Part shown: positions 1 to 8,396 of the stretch, piece by piece
Layout: each line of letters starts with the position of its first letter
Position numbering within the stretch: position 1 is the stretch's first letter
NCBI GenBank assembly: GCA_021158125.1
Contig: JAGGVF010000022.1
Coordinates: 103,975 to 167,974, forward strand
Reading direction: 5' to 3'
From: Candidatus Bathyarchaeota archaeon
GTDB taxonomy: Archaea; Thermoproteota; Bathyarchaeia; Bathyarchaeales; WUQV01
DNA: 64,000 nucleotides
Notes under the pieces: generated by a model
The model's database searches: none
What the model saw: the letters and a program-made list of their open reading frames with translations, nothing else
What the model was told of the DNA's origin: nothing
Made by a program: the position numbers and the translations under genes

Positions 1-2
1 CA

Positions 3-407
3 AGAGATTCCTACTCGCTTCTCCCAGAAAATCCCGACGAATCGGCGAGAAAAATTAAAGAAAGAATAGCCGAACTAACTGGAAAAAATGTTTCAGTCGT
101 CATAGGTGACACGTTCAGCCGACCATTCAGACGTGGACAAGTTGAATTTGCAATTGGAATAGCAGGAATAAAACCCTTTAAGGATTATAGGGGACAAAGA
201 GACCTTTACAATAACCTGCTAAGAGTGAAAAATGTAGCAATAGCTGATGAAATCGCATGCGCAGCAGAACTCGTCATGGGACAAGCAAAAGAAGCAATTC
301 CAGTCGCAATAATAAAAAATTTAGAAAGAGCCGAAACAAGCGAAAAATCTTCAATAAAAGAACTGGCAATTTCCCGTCGAGAAGACCTCTTCAAAGAAAC
401 CCTCTGA
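3..407 (+). CDS. cofE: Coenzyme F420-0:L-glutamate ligase, 3' part (5' end outside window)
   Basis: This is the C-terminal part of a CofE-family ligase, which adds glutamate to F420-0 using GTP. The frame is open from base 3 and ends at TGA 405-407. The visible stretch contains VVIGDTFSRPFRRGQ, GIAGIKPF, a DYRGQRDLYN segment and IADEIACAAELVMGQ. These match block for block the complete CofE at 41945-42703 (ISDTHGRPLREGE, GVAGIKPI, IADELASAAELVMGQ). It ends with REDLFKETL where the paralog ends KEKDLFM, so the 3' end looks intact. The gene is cut only by the window edge. Its last 200 bases are duplicated at 1812-1940. Identification is firm; whether both CofE proteins act on F420 is not known. 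Confidence 0.9.
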   Translation, partial: RDSYSLLPENPDESARKIKERIAELTGKNVSVVIGDTFSRPFRRGQVEFAIGIAGIKPFKDYRGQRDLYNNLLRVKNVAIADEIACAAELVMGQAKEAIPVAIIKNLERAETSEKSSIKELAISRREDLFKETL

Positions 408-441
408 AATCTCCTTGCCAATCGTGGTTACCGGGCCATGG
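210..441 (+). repeat. Duplicated cofE/hydrolase junction, copy A
   Basis: Bases 210-306 are identical to 1812-1908. Bases 380-411 match 1909-1940 with one difference. Bases 412-441 match 1969-1998 at roughly five in six positions. Relative to copy B, copy A has an extra 73 bases (about 307-379, real cofE sequence) and lacks 28 bases (1941-1968). On the minus strand, 412-441 reads as a remnant of the hydrolase C-terminus (HGPVTTIGKE against HGPITTIGEE of the gene at 1920-2585). The two copies therefore bracket a 1.4 kb insert. Confidence 0.85.
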
Positions 442-502
442 GGAAAGCGTACTCGATATGAATGAACCTTAAAGATTTTACAAAATACTTTTTAGAACAA
501 TT

Positions 503-1290
503 ATGCTCTTTGTAAAATATGAAGGAAAAATGGAAGAAAGAAAAATAGTTCAACTAGTAGCTACCATCGTAATACTTCTGACGTTCTTGATGTTTACGAT
601 GCCGAGTTACGCCGAAGTCGAAGAGCCGGAGGTATTCGTCACTTACTCTCTTGGTTTGTCAGTTGAACCCCTGTACGAAAACCCTTCGGCTGCCACAAAT
701 GAGGAACTTTACGAGACTTGCTGTGGAAGATATATCGTTCCAATTGTAGTAGCTGCAGACGAAGAGTTTCAAAAGATTTCTTACTGGACTCCGCCCTCAA
801 ACTACTTGAACTGGAAAGAGGCTGCTTTAAACATCATTGAAAGGGCCGATAACCATATTTTCGAAAAATACGGAGTGAATTTTAGAGTCGTTGGCTGGAC
901 AACTTGGCAAAGCAACGATAGTATTACATATTATGTCGATAGAATTCATGAGCTTGCAGATCAATTGAATTGGAACCCAAATCTTAAAGGAAAAACTATC
1001 TTAGCAGGATTTACAGGTCAGATAATGTTTGATAAGAACGGAAGAAGAGTAGCTGGATGCGCCTTTAATCCAGAACTTAATTCGTCAGTTTTTGGTACGA
1101 AGATGATTGGGTATTTCTAGTAATGAACGATGTTTACATAGGCTATCAAACCCATAAATATTGCTCCACCTGCGAATGGCAAGTGTTCTATGGCCTATAT
1201 TCGATACAACCTTACATAAATATAATGTATGGGAGAAGAATAAGTCCAGGGTATGGAAGACGCGGTGGGGTTGGTGTATTTCCGATATAA
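503..1290 (+). pseudogene. Decayed secreted zinc-metalloprotease-like gene
   Basis: The first frame (503-1120) encodes an exported protein. It has an N-terminal hydrophobic segment ending in PSYA, then IVVAADEEFQ, a run with ADNHIFEKYGVNF and WTTWQSNDS, and TILAGFTGQ. This order resembles archaeal secreted metalloproteases, in which an HExxH helix should follow the AGFTGQ block and a Cys-rich tail should close the protein. Here the frame stops at TAG 1118-1120, and the tail (LVMNDVYIGYQTHKYCSTCE) continues in another frame to TAA 1288-1290. No HExxH is seen. The simplest reading is a deletion with frameshift that removed the zinc site. The better start is probably ATG 530. The family call rests on motif order only. 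The gene sits in the insert between the two cofE copies. Confidence 0.55.
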
Positions 1291-1302
1291 GAGGAGAAAA
1301 AA

Positions 1303-1770
1303 ATGAAAAAAATCAAAGTAATTGTATTAATACTATGCCTGGTAACTGCGATCATGACAGGGGTTACACTCTACGTATACGCTTATAATGACAACTTAGA
1401 AAAATCATGGAATGCTGAAGGTGGTGTGAGCTTTAGCTTAGCTGAAACTGAGCCTGTCGAGAATTGCCCAGAAATCTCTGATCCTTTGGATATTTGGACT
1501 AAACAGGCTATCGAAAATCTAAGTGCTACTATTGATGTTTACTGGAGTAATTACTCCAGTTGGCAACTATATAATTTATTTTTCTCTGAAGGTATGAAAG
1601 TTTTCAAATACCAAGACAAGTATTATACTTTTGATGAAGGTATTTTCTTTGACCCGGCTCCACCACCTGCTATCCCGCAAGGACCTATTTATGGTGGATG
1701 GACTCTAACACTTCTAGGTTGGGTATCACTGATTTACAAGAAGACACAAAAAAGATGGAAAGGAAAATAA
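1303..1770 (+). CDS. Small exported or membrane-anchored protein, unknown function
   Basis: This 155-residue protein starts at ATG 1303 behind a strong ribosome site (GAGGAG, 1291-1296). It begins with a signal peptide or anchor (KKIKVIVLILCLVTAIMTGV). The middle is acidic and aromatic, with an NLSATID/NYSSW region carrying possible N-glycosylation sites. A proline-rich stretch (PAPPPAIPQGP) precedes a C-terminal hydrophobic segment (GGWTLTLLGWVSLIY) and a Lys/Arg tail, which fits an outside-facing protein with a membrane anchor. It begins 12 bases after the decayed metalloprotease ends, so the two may once have formed an operon. I do not recognise a family. Confidence 0.6.
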   Translation: MKKIKVIVLILCLVTAIMTGVTLYVYAYNDNLEKSWNAEGGVSFSLAETEPVENCPEISDPLDIWTKQAIENLSATIDVYWSNYSSWQLYNLFFSEGMKVFKYQDKYYTFDEGIFFDPAPPPAIPQGPIYGGWTLTLLGWVSLIYKKTQKRWKGK

Positions 1771-1811
1771 TTTCAATCCTTTTTTCCAGATATTGTATAG
1801 ATAATATCAAG

Positions 1812-1998
1812 AATAACCTGCTAAGAGTGAAAAATGTAGCAATAGCTGATGAAATCGCATGCGCAGCAGAACTCGTCATGGGACAAGCAAAAGAAGCAAT
1901 TCCAGTCGAGAAGGCCTCTTCAAAGAAACCCTCTGAAATCACCCCGTAAAAAAGGATTATTCCTCTTCTCCTCGCCAATAGTGGTTATCGGGCCGTGG
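1812..1998 (+). pseudogene. Duplicated cofE 3' fragment, copy B
   Basis: Bases 1812-1940 repeat the end of cofE (copy A at 210-411) but lack 73 bases. The deletion falls between two GTCG tetramers (303-306 and 376-379 in copy A), which suggests slippage or microhomology recombination. Because 73 is not a multiple of three, the frame is lost, and there is no upstream cofE sequence before 1812. The fragment therefore cannot make a CofE protein. Its right side runs into the 3' end of the convergent hydrolase gene, whose last codons (from 1920) lie inside the fragment. Confidence 0.85.
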
Positions 1999-2585
1999 CC
2001 GGGATAAACAACAAAGTTTTCAGGTAAAACCATCAACTTCTCCCTTAAAGAATTAATTATCTCCTCAAATGAAGAATCAGGGAAATCGTATCTGCCGATA
2101 GACCCCGCAAAGAGAGTATCACCAGAAAAAACACAGTTTTCACCGACGAGGGATATGCTTCCTTTACTGTGCCCCGGCGTATGTAAAACCCTCAGAACCG
2201 CCGTGCCAAACTCTATTTTGTCTCCTTCTTTTAAGAAATAGTCAGCTGGTGGAGAGTAAATTTCAAAGCCAAACATCTTGTAAACTGGTTTTCTTTGATC
2301 TCCAAGCTTTGAAGCGTCAAGTTCATGTATGAGAATGGGCGCTCCAGTTTCCCTCTTTAGTACGCCATTCCCAGAAGTATGATCCGGATGCCCATGAGTA
2401 TTAATTATGTACTTTACATGAAGACCCTTATCAAAAACCTTTTGTAGAAATTCTCTTGCTTCTTGTTCCCTGCCAAAGCCCGGATCGACAACTATTGCTT
2501 CTCTCGTCTTTGAACAAAAAACTAGATAGCAATTTGTGAAGAGGGGACCCACTGTAAAAAGTTCAATACGCATCATTAACTTCAA
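1920..2585 (-). CDS. Metallo-beta-lactamase-fold hydrolase (glyoxalase II-like)
   Basis: This 221-residue protein belongs to the zinc-dependent hydrolase family that includes hydroxyacylglutathione hydrolase. The metal ligands are visible: THGHPDH (63-69), TPGHS (His139), GDTLF (Asp155) and PGHGP (His197). The fold order and length are those of a single-domain family member. A start five residues in (MRIELF) is also possible. The last residues (RGDFRGFL) are read from the duplicated cofE fragment, so the natural C-terminus may have been changed by the rearrangement. The natural substrate cannot be told from sequence, and archaeal members do not necessarily use glutathione. Confidence 0.85.
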   Translation of the reverse strand: MKLMMRIELFTVGPLFTNCYLVFCSKTREAIVVDPGFGREQEAREFLQKVFDKGLHVKYIINTHGHPDHTSGNGVLKRETGAPILIHELDASKLGDQRKPVYKMFGFEIYSPPADYFLKEGDKIEFGTAVLRVLHTPGHSKGSISLVGENCVFSGDTLFAGSIGRYDFPDSSFEEIINSLREKLMVLPENFVVYPGHGPITTIGEEKRNNPFLRGDFRGFL

Positions 2586-2620
2586 TAAAACGCTAGAAAC
2601 ACTATAAAAACATTCTGCAC

Positions 2621-2953
2621 TTAAATCAGCCTGTACGTTAAGGGTAAAGCTTGGGGCAAATTCTGCGGTGTCCTCTCATCTTCGCATGTTGCTGCTTGAT
2701 AATTTAAAGTTGCCTTCCCCTTCCCCCTTAGCCCTAAATTTGTTTTTAAAATGCTTTTCAGAGTAGTTATAGGAGTTTTCGTTACTTGGATTGAAGTTTT
2801 AATTAGGCTTACAGTCCATATACCCTTTAACAACACGTCTGCAAACTTTATCTCTAACCTATAAAGCGAACAATTCGACCCGTTACTTCTAACCATTCTC
2901 TCTTTCAGTAAGAGTTCACGTCGAATCATTGTTTTTATTATTTTTTCTTTCAA
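2621..2953 (-). CDS. Hypothetical ORF, doubtful
   Basis: This open frame of 110 codons fills most of a 515-base gap between the hydrolase and the first glycosyltransferase. It has no recognisable domain. The N-terminus is basic, the middle is beta-like (FADVLLKGIWTVSLIKTS), and the tail (EDERTPQNLPQALPLTYRLI) looks unlike a folded protein. No clear ribosome site precedes its ATG. It may be a gene remnant or chance. The rest of the gap (2954-3100) shows AT-rich promoter-like sequence only. Confidence 0.25.
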   Translation of the reverse strand: MKEKIIKTMIRRELLLKERMVRSNGSNCSLYRLEIKFADVLLKGIWTVSLIKTSIQVTKTPITTLKSILKTNLGLRGKGKATLNYQAATCEDERTPQNLPQALPLTYRLI

Positions 2954-3100
2954 GTTTCAGCACCAAATATATCTGATATATTAAGATATAATTCGTTTGC
3001 TTTAACGTCAGAAATATTCTCTAAATCGAAATATTTCACTATTCGAATTCCGAGGAAAAATTGATAACGCTCACCAGTAGCATTTTGATGCGAAACTGAA

Positions 3101-4264
3101 ATGACTATAAATGTACTAGTGTCTTCAGCATCTTATGTTCTAAGCGATTACCTAATCTCAAGCGAAGGAACAACATGTCTAGAAATCATGAAAAAATTAG
3201 GAAAGTACGGTTTTACCTTCGAAGCCATAGCCGGACACGTAGACGTCAGAAAACCCCCACAAAATATCAAACTGCACAGTATATGCTCAATCAAAGCCTC
3301 GCCCAGCAACAACATATTCGAAAAATACCTAACTCACACAGAATTCATAACTAAAAGCTATTTTAAAGCCGTCAAAATCCTAAAAAAACAAAAAATAGAC
3401 ATAATCCATCACATGTTTCCCGCTGTCTACAACCAAACCTTCAGCCTCTTACTAATACTAACCAAACACCTCGACAAACCCTTCGTTTTCGGCCCAGCAT
3501 CCGCCCATTTCACTAAAAGACCATTAGATGAAAGAATCCTAAACAAAATAACATCAAAACTCCACAGAAAAACAATTCTAAAATGTTTATATTTGATAAC
3601 CATAACAGAACAAGTAAAAAAATTATACAGCAAATTATTCAACGAGGATAAAATTTTAGTTATTCCTTTAGGAGTTGACACAGAAATTTTCAAGCCGTCA
3701 AAAAACAGAAAAAAATGCAAAGAAAACTTTGAAATACTCTTTGTAGGCTTCCTCTACAAGCTGAAAGGTGTTAGCTACTTAATTAAAAGCTTGAAACAAG
3801 TAGTTCATGAAGAAAAGAACGTTAAACTTAGAATAGTCGGCGAGGGTCCCGAAAAAAATAGACTCAAGCTCTTAGCGCAAAGTCTCGGGCTAAAAGACCA
3901 CGTGTTATTTGAGGGATTTGTTCCACATGACAAAATTGTAAGATACTACCAAAACTGTGATATCTTCTGTTTTCCAACACTGGGTGAACCGTTCGGTAAA
4001 GCCGTAATCGAAGCCATGTCATGCGGAAAACCAGTCATAGCCTCGAACAGAGGAGGCCCAAAAGAAATAGTGGAGGATGGAAAAACAGGCTTTCTGGTTC
4101 CACCTGGAAAAATTGAGCCGCTTGCTGAGAAAATACTGAAACTTTTAAGAGATAAAAAACTGAGGAGAAAAATGGGTAAAGAAGCTAGAAAAAGGGTCTT
4201 AGAAAAGTTTTCTTTGGAAAAAGTTGCGGAGAGTTTTCGTAAACTGTATTTTAGTTTGCTTTAA
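3101..4264 (+). CDS. Glycosyltransferase family 4
   Basis: This 387-residue protein has the two-Rossmann GT-B layout of GT4 enzymes, which move a sugar from a nucleotide-sugar donor. The C-terminal half shows ILFVGFLYKLKGVSYLI, IVGEGPEK, and the donor-site motif GEPFGKAVIEAMSCGKPVI around residues 293-311 (the E-x7-E pair), then GGPKEIVEDGKTGFLV. The N-terminal acceptor half is less conserved, as usual. There is no signal peptide or membrane segment, so it should act at the inner face of the membrane. Together with the GT2 gene downstream and the two GT4 genes beyond the large exported glycoprotein it suggests a glycan-building block. Confidence 0.92.
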   Translation: MTINVLVSSASYVLSDYLISSEGTTCLEIMKKLGKYGFTFEAIAGHVDVRKPPQNIKLHSICSIKASPSNNIFEKYLTHTEFITKSYFKAVKILKKQKIDIIHHMFPAVYNQTFSLLLILTKHLDKPFVFGPASAHFTKRPLDERILNKITSKLHRKTILKCLYLITITEQVKKLYSKLFNEDKILVIPLGVDTEIFKPSKNRKKCKENFEILFVGFLYKLKGVSYLIKSLKQVVHEEKNVKLRIVGEGPEKNRLKLLAQSLGLKDHVLFEGFVPHDKIVRYYQNCDIFCFPTLGEPFGKAVIEAMSCGKPVIASNRGGPKEIVEDGKTGFLVPPGKIEPLAEKILKLLRDKKLRRKMGKEARKRVLEKFSLEKVAESFRKLYFSLL

Positions 4265-4310
4265 GAGGTAAATTTTTCTGGTTTTTAGTGCAAAATTAAA
4301 TAGTTTGTGT

Positions 4311-4327
4311 CAGATTCAGAGTTAGAA
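4311..4327 (+). promoter_or_regulatory. Shared 17-bp motif, copy 1
   Basis: CAGATTCAGAGTTAGAA lies 5' of the GT2 gene. Its reverse complement is close to TTCTAATTCTGAATCGG at 5200-5216 and TTCTAATACTCGAATCTG at 10979-10996. All three lie in intergenic sequence in front of genes of the surface block. Its role is unknown; a regulator site is one possibility. Confidence 0.35.
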
Positions 4328-4400
4328 CCTTTCTTAAAGCCTATTTTTGCATTGCGTCCACCATAAAGCAGATTCCATTATTCCATTGGAGCGCTATCAA

Positions 4401-5186
4401 TTGAAGTGCTTCATAATACTACCATGCTACAATGAAGAAGAAAATCTGGAGAAACTGTTAAAATCCATAGATGAAACCCTTCAAGATAATTTTCCCTATC
4501 ACGTAATAGCAGTAAACGATGGAAGTTTCGACGGAACCGGAAAAACCTTAAAAAAACTTTCATCAAAATACCCCATCACACTGGTCGAACATTCAAGAAA
4601 CAGGGGTCTCTCAGAGGCGTTAAAAACAGGGTTAAAAACCGTACTAAGGAAACTCAGCGACGAAGATTACGTTGTTGTTATGGATTCCGATAATACTCAT
4701 GATCCTAAATATATTCCCCTAATGGTGCATGCAGCCAGCAACTTTGACGTTGTGATTGGTTCACGCTACATCAAAAATGGAAAGCAGATTAACGTGCCTC
4801 CACACAGAGTTCTGATGAGCTGGACAGTTAACCGCTTAATTGGACTTTTATTAAAGGTTAACATAAAAGATTTTACCAGCGGATACAGATGCTTCAAAGC
4901 CTCAACCATAAAAAAGCTGTTTAATATTTTTGGAGAAAAATTGATAGAGTCAAACGGATTTGAAGTCTCTTTCGAAATTCTCCTTAAAACGTTGGCCTGC
5001 AAATCCAAGATTGGAGAAATTCCAATAACTCTTAACTATGGATTAAAAAATGGCCAAAGTAAGATGAAATCCCTCCCTACAATCTTCAAGTATATGCGGC
5101 TTTTGTTGAATTTAAAAAATAAATTGAGGAAAATTGTCCGAGAAAATGAGTCTTGTAGATTATTTTTCCCTAATTTTTCGGTTTAA
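4401..5186 (+). CDS. Glycosyltransferase family 2 (dolichyl-phosphate sugar synthase-like)
   Basis: The protein has the GT-A fold signature. PCYNEEENLEKLL lies near the N-terminus, AVNDGSFDGT follows, and the metal-binding DxD-type motif is in MDSDNTHDP (about 94-102), followed by VVIGSRY. Such enzymes commonly load a sugar on dolichyl phosphate. The TTG at 4401 is preferred as start because GGAG (4388-4391) is at good spacing and MKCFIILPCYNEE is the usual family beginning; a longer frame opens at 4347. No C-terminal membrane domain is present, so it is the short catalytic form. It lies between the GT4 gene and the S-layer candidate. Confidence 0.88.
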   Translation: MKCFIILPCYNEEENLEKLLKSIDETLQDNFPYHVIAVNDGSFDGTGKTLKKLSSKYPITLVEHSRNRGLSEALKTGLKTVLRKLSDEDYVVVMDSDNTHDPKYIPLMVHAASNFDVVIGSRYIKNGKQINVPPHRVLMSWTVNRLIGLLLKVNIKDFTSGYRCFKASTIKKLFNIFGEKLIESNGFEVSFEILLKTLACKSKIGEIPITLNYGLKNGQSKMKSLPTIFKYMRLLLNLKNKLRKIVRENESCRLFFPNFSV

Positions 5187-5199
5187 GCTTTTAAATAAG

Positions 5200-5280
5200 T
5201 TCTAATTCTGAATCGGAACCTCTAAAAAATTTTTAATAAATGTTAAAATGCTCTGATAAGTGACCCAAGAGAGGAATGAT
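5200..5280 (+). promoter_or_regulatory. Leader of the large surface protein: shared motif, TATA box, RBS
   Basis: TTCTAATTCTGAATCGG (5200-5216) is copy 2 of the shared motif. TTTTTAATAA (about 5230-5239) is a plausible archaeal TATA box. GAGAGGAATGAT (5269-5280) contains the ribosome site just before ATG 5283. A motif next to the core promoter could be an activator site. Confidence 0.45.
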
Positions 5281-5282
5281 AA

Positions 5283-8200
5283 ATGAAAAACCGTAAAAAA
5301 ATATTCTCAATACTAAGCATTGCGATAATCGCCTCAGCATTTATAATTACAATGCTTCCCTCGACGCAGGCAACCGACCCCGCAGACTGGTATACAACAG
5401 TTAACGGAGTTCTCGACAGCGATTACTATGCACTTTACCCATTTGAAAAAGAAGACAGCTTGAAGATAGGATTTTCAAAATATGGAGAATTCATAGATTC
5501 AAACACTGGCACTGGGCTTAACTACTCAGGAAGAGACCCATTTGCCAACGAAGGCGTAGACATGAAATACTGGCTTAACGGATGGGTTCTTGACGCCCGT
5601 TATGTGCATAGATCTTATGGAGCAAGACACCTATGGGCATTCGCCATGTTCGCTGACATGGTAAGCTACGGCGGAGACTGGATAAACGGAGCTACAGACC
5701 CCTACAGCGCCCCACACGGCGGAAGAAAAACAAATGGAGCCGCAAAAACCGAAGATATAAAGGTATTATATGACGGCCCAAGACGTTTTGTAGCCATGCT
5801 TACCACGCATCTAAACGACACTGAAGGAGACGACACTTGGCCTGTGCTCGACGTAATCTTTACAATAATATTCAACAAAGTCAAGAAACAAGTTATAGTC
5901 CTAAAAGATATCAAATTAACAATCGACTCAAAGATTCTTGAGGGCCCAGTTGACGTCCAATTCGGTGACAGGGGCGAATGGGACCTCGGTCCCGCACCAG
6001 ACTGGAAAAGCTATGCTCACTTCTGGCATCAAGAGCTAGAAACCTGCTACGGTGCAGAATGGCACTTGTCCAAGAACATAACCAGAGAATTCTATTACCA
6101 TAATGCTTCTTTCAGCGGAAACAGCCTACAACTCCCTGATGGAGGCAGCCAACCCTACGGGTACCGAGTGGTTGACCGTTCAGAGTACGTTTTTGTAAAT
6201 GATGTCTGGCAGAGACGAGGAGAAGACTACACAATAAACTATAGAAGCAGAGTTATCACCTTTGCTCAAACACTTACAGATGCTGATGTAAAAGTTTACT
6301 ACAAACTCCCCAAAGTGGAAGTTGTGCAAGGCGAAAAAGGAGACCCAATAGCTCTTCCACACAAGTATGACCTTGCACAAGTGATCTCTTCCGATTTAGC
6401 AGTAGTCGGCTATGCAGCTTTCTGGCCAACCTTAAGCGACTATTCAGTTTACGGATGGGACTACTCGCTTGAGCCTCTCTACAATGTTAGTCAAGCAGAC
6501 GTGCCCAGCGGAGAGCCTGAAATACCCTTCATAGTTGGCGAATGGGACTTTATGCTCGACTATGGAACCGACACACCCTACTGGGGTAAGCAGTTTAGAG
6601 GAGTAACCGTCTATGGGCTAGTAGACTATCATGATGCAGATGATGCCAACGCCAGCGACCTAAATGGAGACGGTGAAACAGAAAATCAAATTGACGCCGA
6701 AGTCGCCTACCTACTAGCCGAAGTCTTCAATCCATGGGACCTCTACGATGCAGTTCACAAGAATACGAGAAGATGGGTGCAATTCTACACTGTAACTGCG
6801 ACCGATGTTGCTAATGCTGCACTAGGAACTCCGTTGAATATAACCCTTGAGCATTATCCAGTGCTTAAAGTTGCAGTTTGGGAGAGCTACTGTAAATTCG
6901 GTGAAAGAGTCCTATGGAATGGAGAACTTAAGTATCCATTAAGATCCATCTATACGGATTACGACTACGAACTCTATGTGCTAAATAACGGTACAGGCTA
7001 CATTTGGATACCGGCAGATAAGGTTCCGTCTGAAGGAACAGAAATTAAAATCCTATACTCAACCTACACAAACTATACAAATGAAGGCGACATATCCTTA
7101 CAGTGGACAGAAACCTACAGCTACGCAGCTTATTCTTCAGTGATTGTTACTAAAAGCTACACCCATGAAATCCTTGATCCACTAGGAGCTAACCACACAC
7201 TCTACATTCGAGAATTAGAGTTTGAAGTTTCATTTGTAAATAGTTCTATTATAGATCAGGACCACACCTTCACTTTCCAAGGCACAATGGACTTCTACGA
7301 AGAAGACTTCAAAGTGTTCAAAGAAAATAGAACATTGATAAACTGCTACTGGTGGGACCAAAGTGGTCCACACGGCAGCAGAAAATTCAGACATGTTGAT
7401 GATGACGGAATAATTAAGGTGGACTTCTACGACTTCTGGATGCAATGGTACATTACACCTCCTGAAGGCTTAGATTTGCATGTTGATTGGCTTCATCTAG
7501 ACGTCGACTACACAATTACTGTTTTCTATAATGCTACTTCAGGAAACTACACAATAACTGCGGACTTTAACATAAATGGTCATGGCGGGGAAGCTCTACC
7601 TGGTATAAAGGGTGCTTGGACAAACGAGCTCTACGTAGAGCATATTCCTGGCCGCTATGAATGGACAATTGTTGGAAGAGACTCTAGGGCAGTAGACTCG
7701 GCTGGAGCAGCCATGGTAACCGCCGCCTTCAAGAACAAGCAGATCGAGATAGGGCTAAGCGGAACTGAAATGCAAGACCTAGATTATGGACCTTACTTCC
7801 CATGGATAGTCCGCAACCTAACCGGAACAACCGATGATAGAGCAAACTACAATGACGCCTTAGGAAGAGAAGCATTGAAGGATGACTGGTGTCATACATG
7901 GCCGGTTTCAAGCTCAAACATCATTGTGGTAGGTGGGCCGGCAGCCAACTTAGCAACAGAATACTTTAACGAGTTTACAGAAGCCTTCATGGTCAACCCT
8001 GGCCTTTCAGACTACTTCACAAGCTACGGAATACTACCATTAACCTGCTGGGATAAACTCGGCCACTTTATTGAAGGAAATACAATCACTGATCCGTACG
8101 GCTATGCGGTAATAACCACCTACAAAGACATCAACGGTACTGTAGGCTTCTTGGTCTGGGGATGGACAGGACAAGACACCTATTATGCATGCAAATTCTT

Positions 8201-8378
8201 CCACGAAGAAATCATCTACGAACTACAAGACTTTCCGTTGCATGTAACAAGTATAATATTGAAGATAGACTATTCGGAAGATCCAGAACACCCAACATTC
8301 TCAATAACCGAATGTCTAGGAACAATAAGTGAAAGGCTAGTGGAAACGGCTAAAGGCGGAATACACCCAGATCCATAG
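5283..8378 (+). CDS. Large exported glycoprotein, S-layer candidate
   Basis: This 1031-residue protein has a clear signal peptide (KKIFSILSIAIIASAFIITM ending near STQA). No other membrane segment is present. About fifteen N-x-S/T sequons are spread along it (for example NYS, NIT, NAS, NVS, NGT, NHT, NSS, NAT, NLT). The composition is acidic and very rich in Tyr and Trp. A DLNGDGETENQID loop near residue 460 resembles a calcium-binding EF-hand/dockerin loop. The preferred codons and good ribosome site suggest high expression. Size, glycosylation sites and four neighbouring glycosyltransferases fit the cell-surface array protein. No catalytic motif is seen. A large secreted binding protein or enzyme remains possible, and S-layer is inference. 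Confidence 0.6.
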   Translation: MKNRKKIFSILSIAIIASAFIITMLPSTQATDPADWYTTVNGVLDSDYYALYPFEKEDSLKIGFSKYGEFIDSNTGTGLNYSGRDPFANEGVDMKYWLNGWVLDARYVHRSYGARHLWAFAMFADMVSYGGDWINGATDPYSAPHGGRKTNGAAKTEDIKVLYDGPRRFVAMLTTHLNDTEGDDTWPVLDVIFTIIFNKVKKQVIVLKDIKLTIDSKILEGPVDVQFGDRGEWDLGPAPDWKSYAHFWHQELETCYGAEWHLSKNITREFYYHNASFSGNSLQLPDGGSQPYGYRVVDRSEYVFVNDVWQRRGEDYTINYRSRVITFAQTLTDADVKVYYKLPKVEVVQGEKGDPIALPHKYDLAQVISSDLAVVGYAAFWPTLSDYSVYGWDYSLEPLYNVSQADVPSGEPEIPFIVGEWDFMLDYGTDTPYWGKQFRGVTVYGLVDYHDADDANASDLNGDGETENQIDAEVAYLLAEVFNPWDLYDAVHKNTRRWVQFYTVTATDVANAALGTPLNITLEHYPVLKVAVWESYCKFGERVLWNGELKYPLRSIYTDYDYELYVLNNGTGYIWIPADKVPSEGTEIKILYSTYTNYTNEGDISLQWTETYSYAAYSSVIVTKSYTHEILDPLGANHTLYIRELEFEVSFVNSSIIDQDHTFTFQGTMDFYEEDFKVFKENRTLINCYWWDQSGPHGSRKFRHVDDDGIIKVDFYDFWMQWYITPPEGLDLHVDWLHLDVDYTITVFYNATSGNYTITADFNINGHGGEALPGIKGAWTNELYVEHIPGRYEWTIVGRDSRAVDSAGAAMVTAAFKNKQIEIGLSGTEMQDLDYGPYFPWIVRNLTGTTDDRANYNDALGREALKDDWCHTWPVSSSNIIVVGGPAANLATEYFNEFTEAFMVNPGLSDYFTSYGILPLTCWDKLGHFIEGNTITDPYGYAVITTYKDINGTVGFLVWGWTGQDTYYACKFFHEEIIYELQDFPLHVTSIILKIDYSEDPEHPTFSITECLGTISERLVETAKGGIHPDP

Positions 8379-8396
8379 CCTCCCAATCTCCCATTT

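Noticed and set aside
503..1290. Programmed frameshift that joins the metalloprotease halves
   Set aside because: There is no slippery run with a pseudoknot-like structure at 1095-1120, and the HExxH region would still be missing, so decay is simpler.
2621..2953. ORF as a real conserved protein
   Set aside because: Kept only as a doubtful feature; the composition and lack of ribosome site argue against it as a finding.
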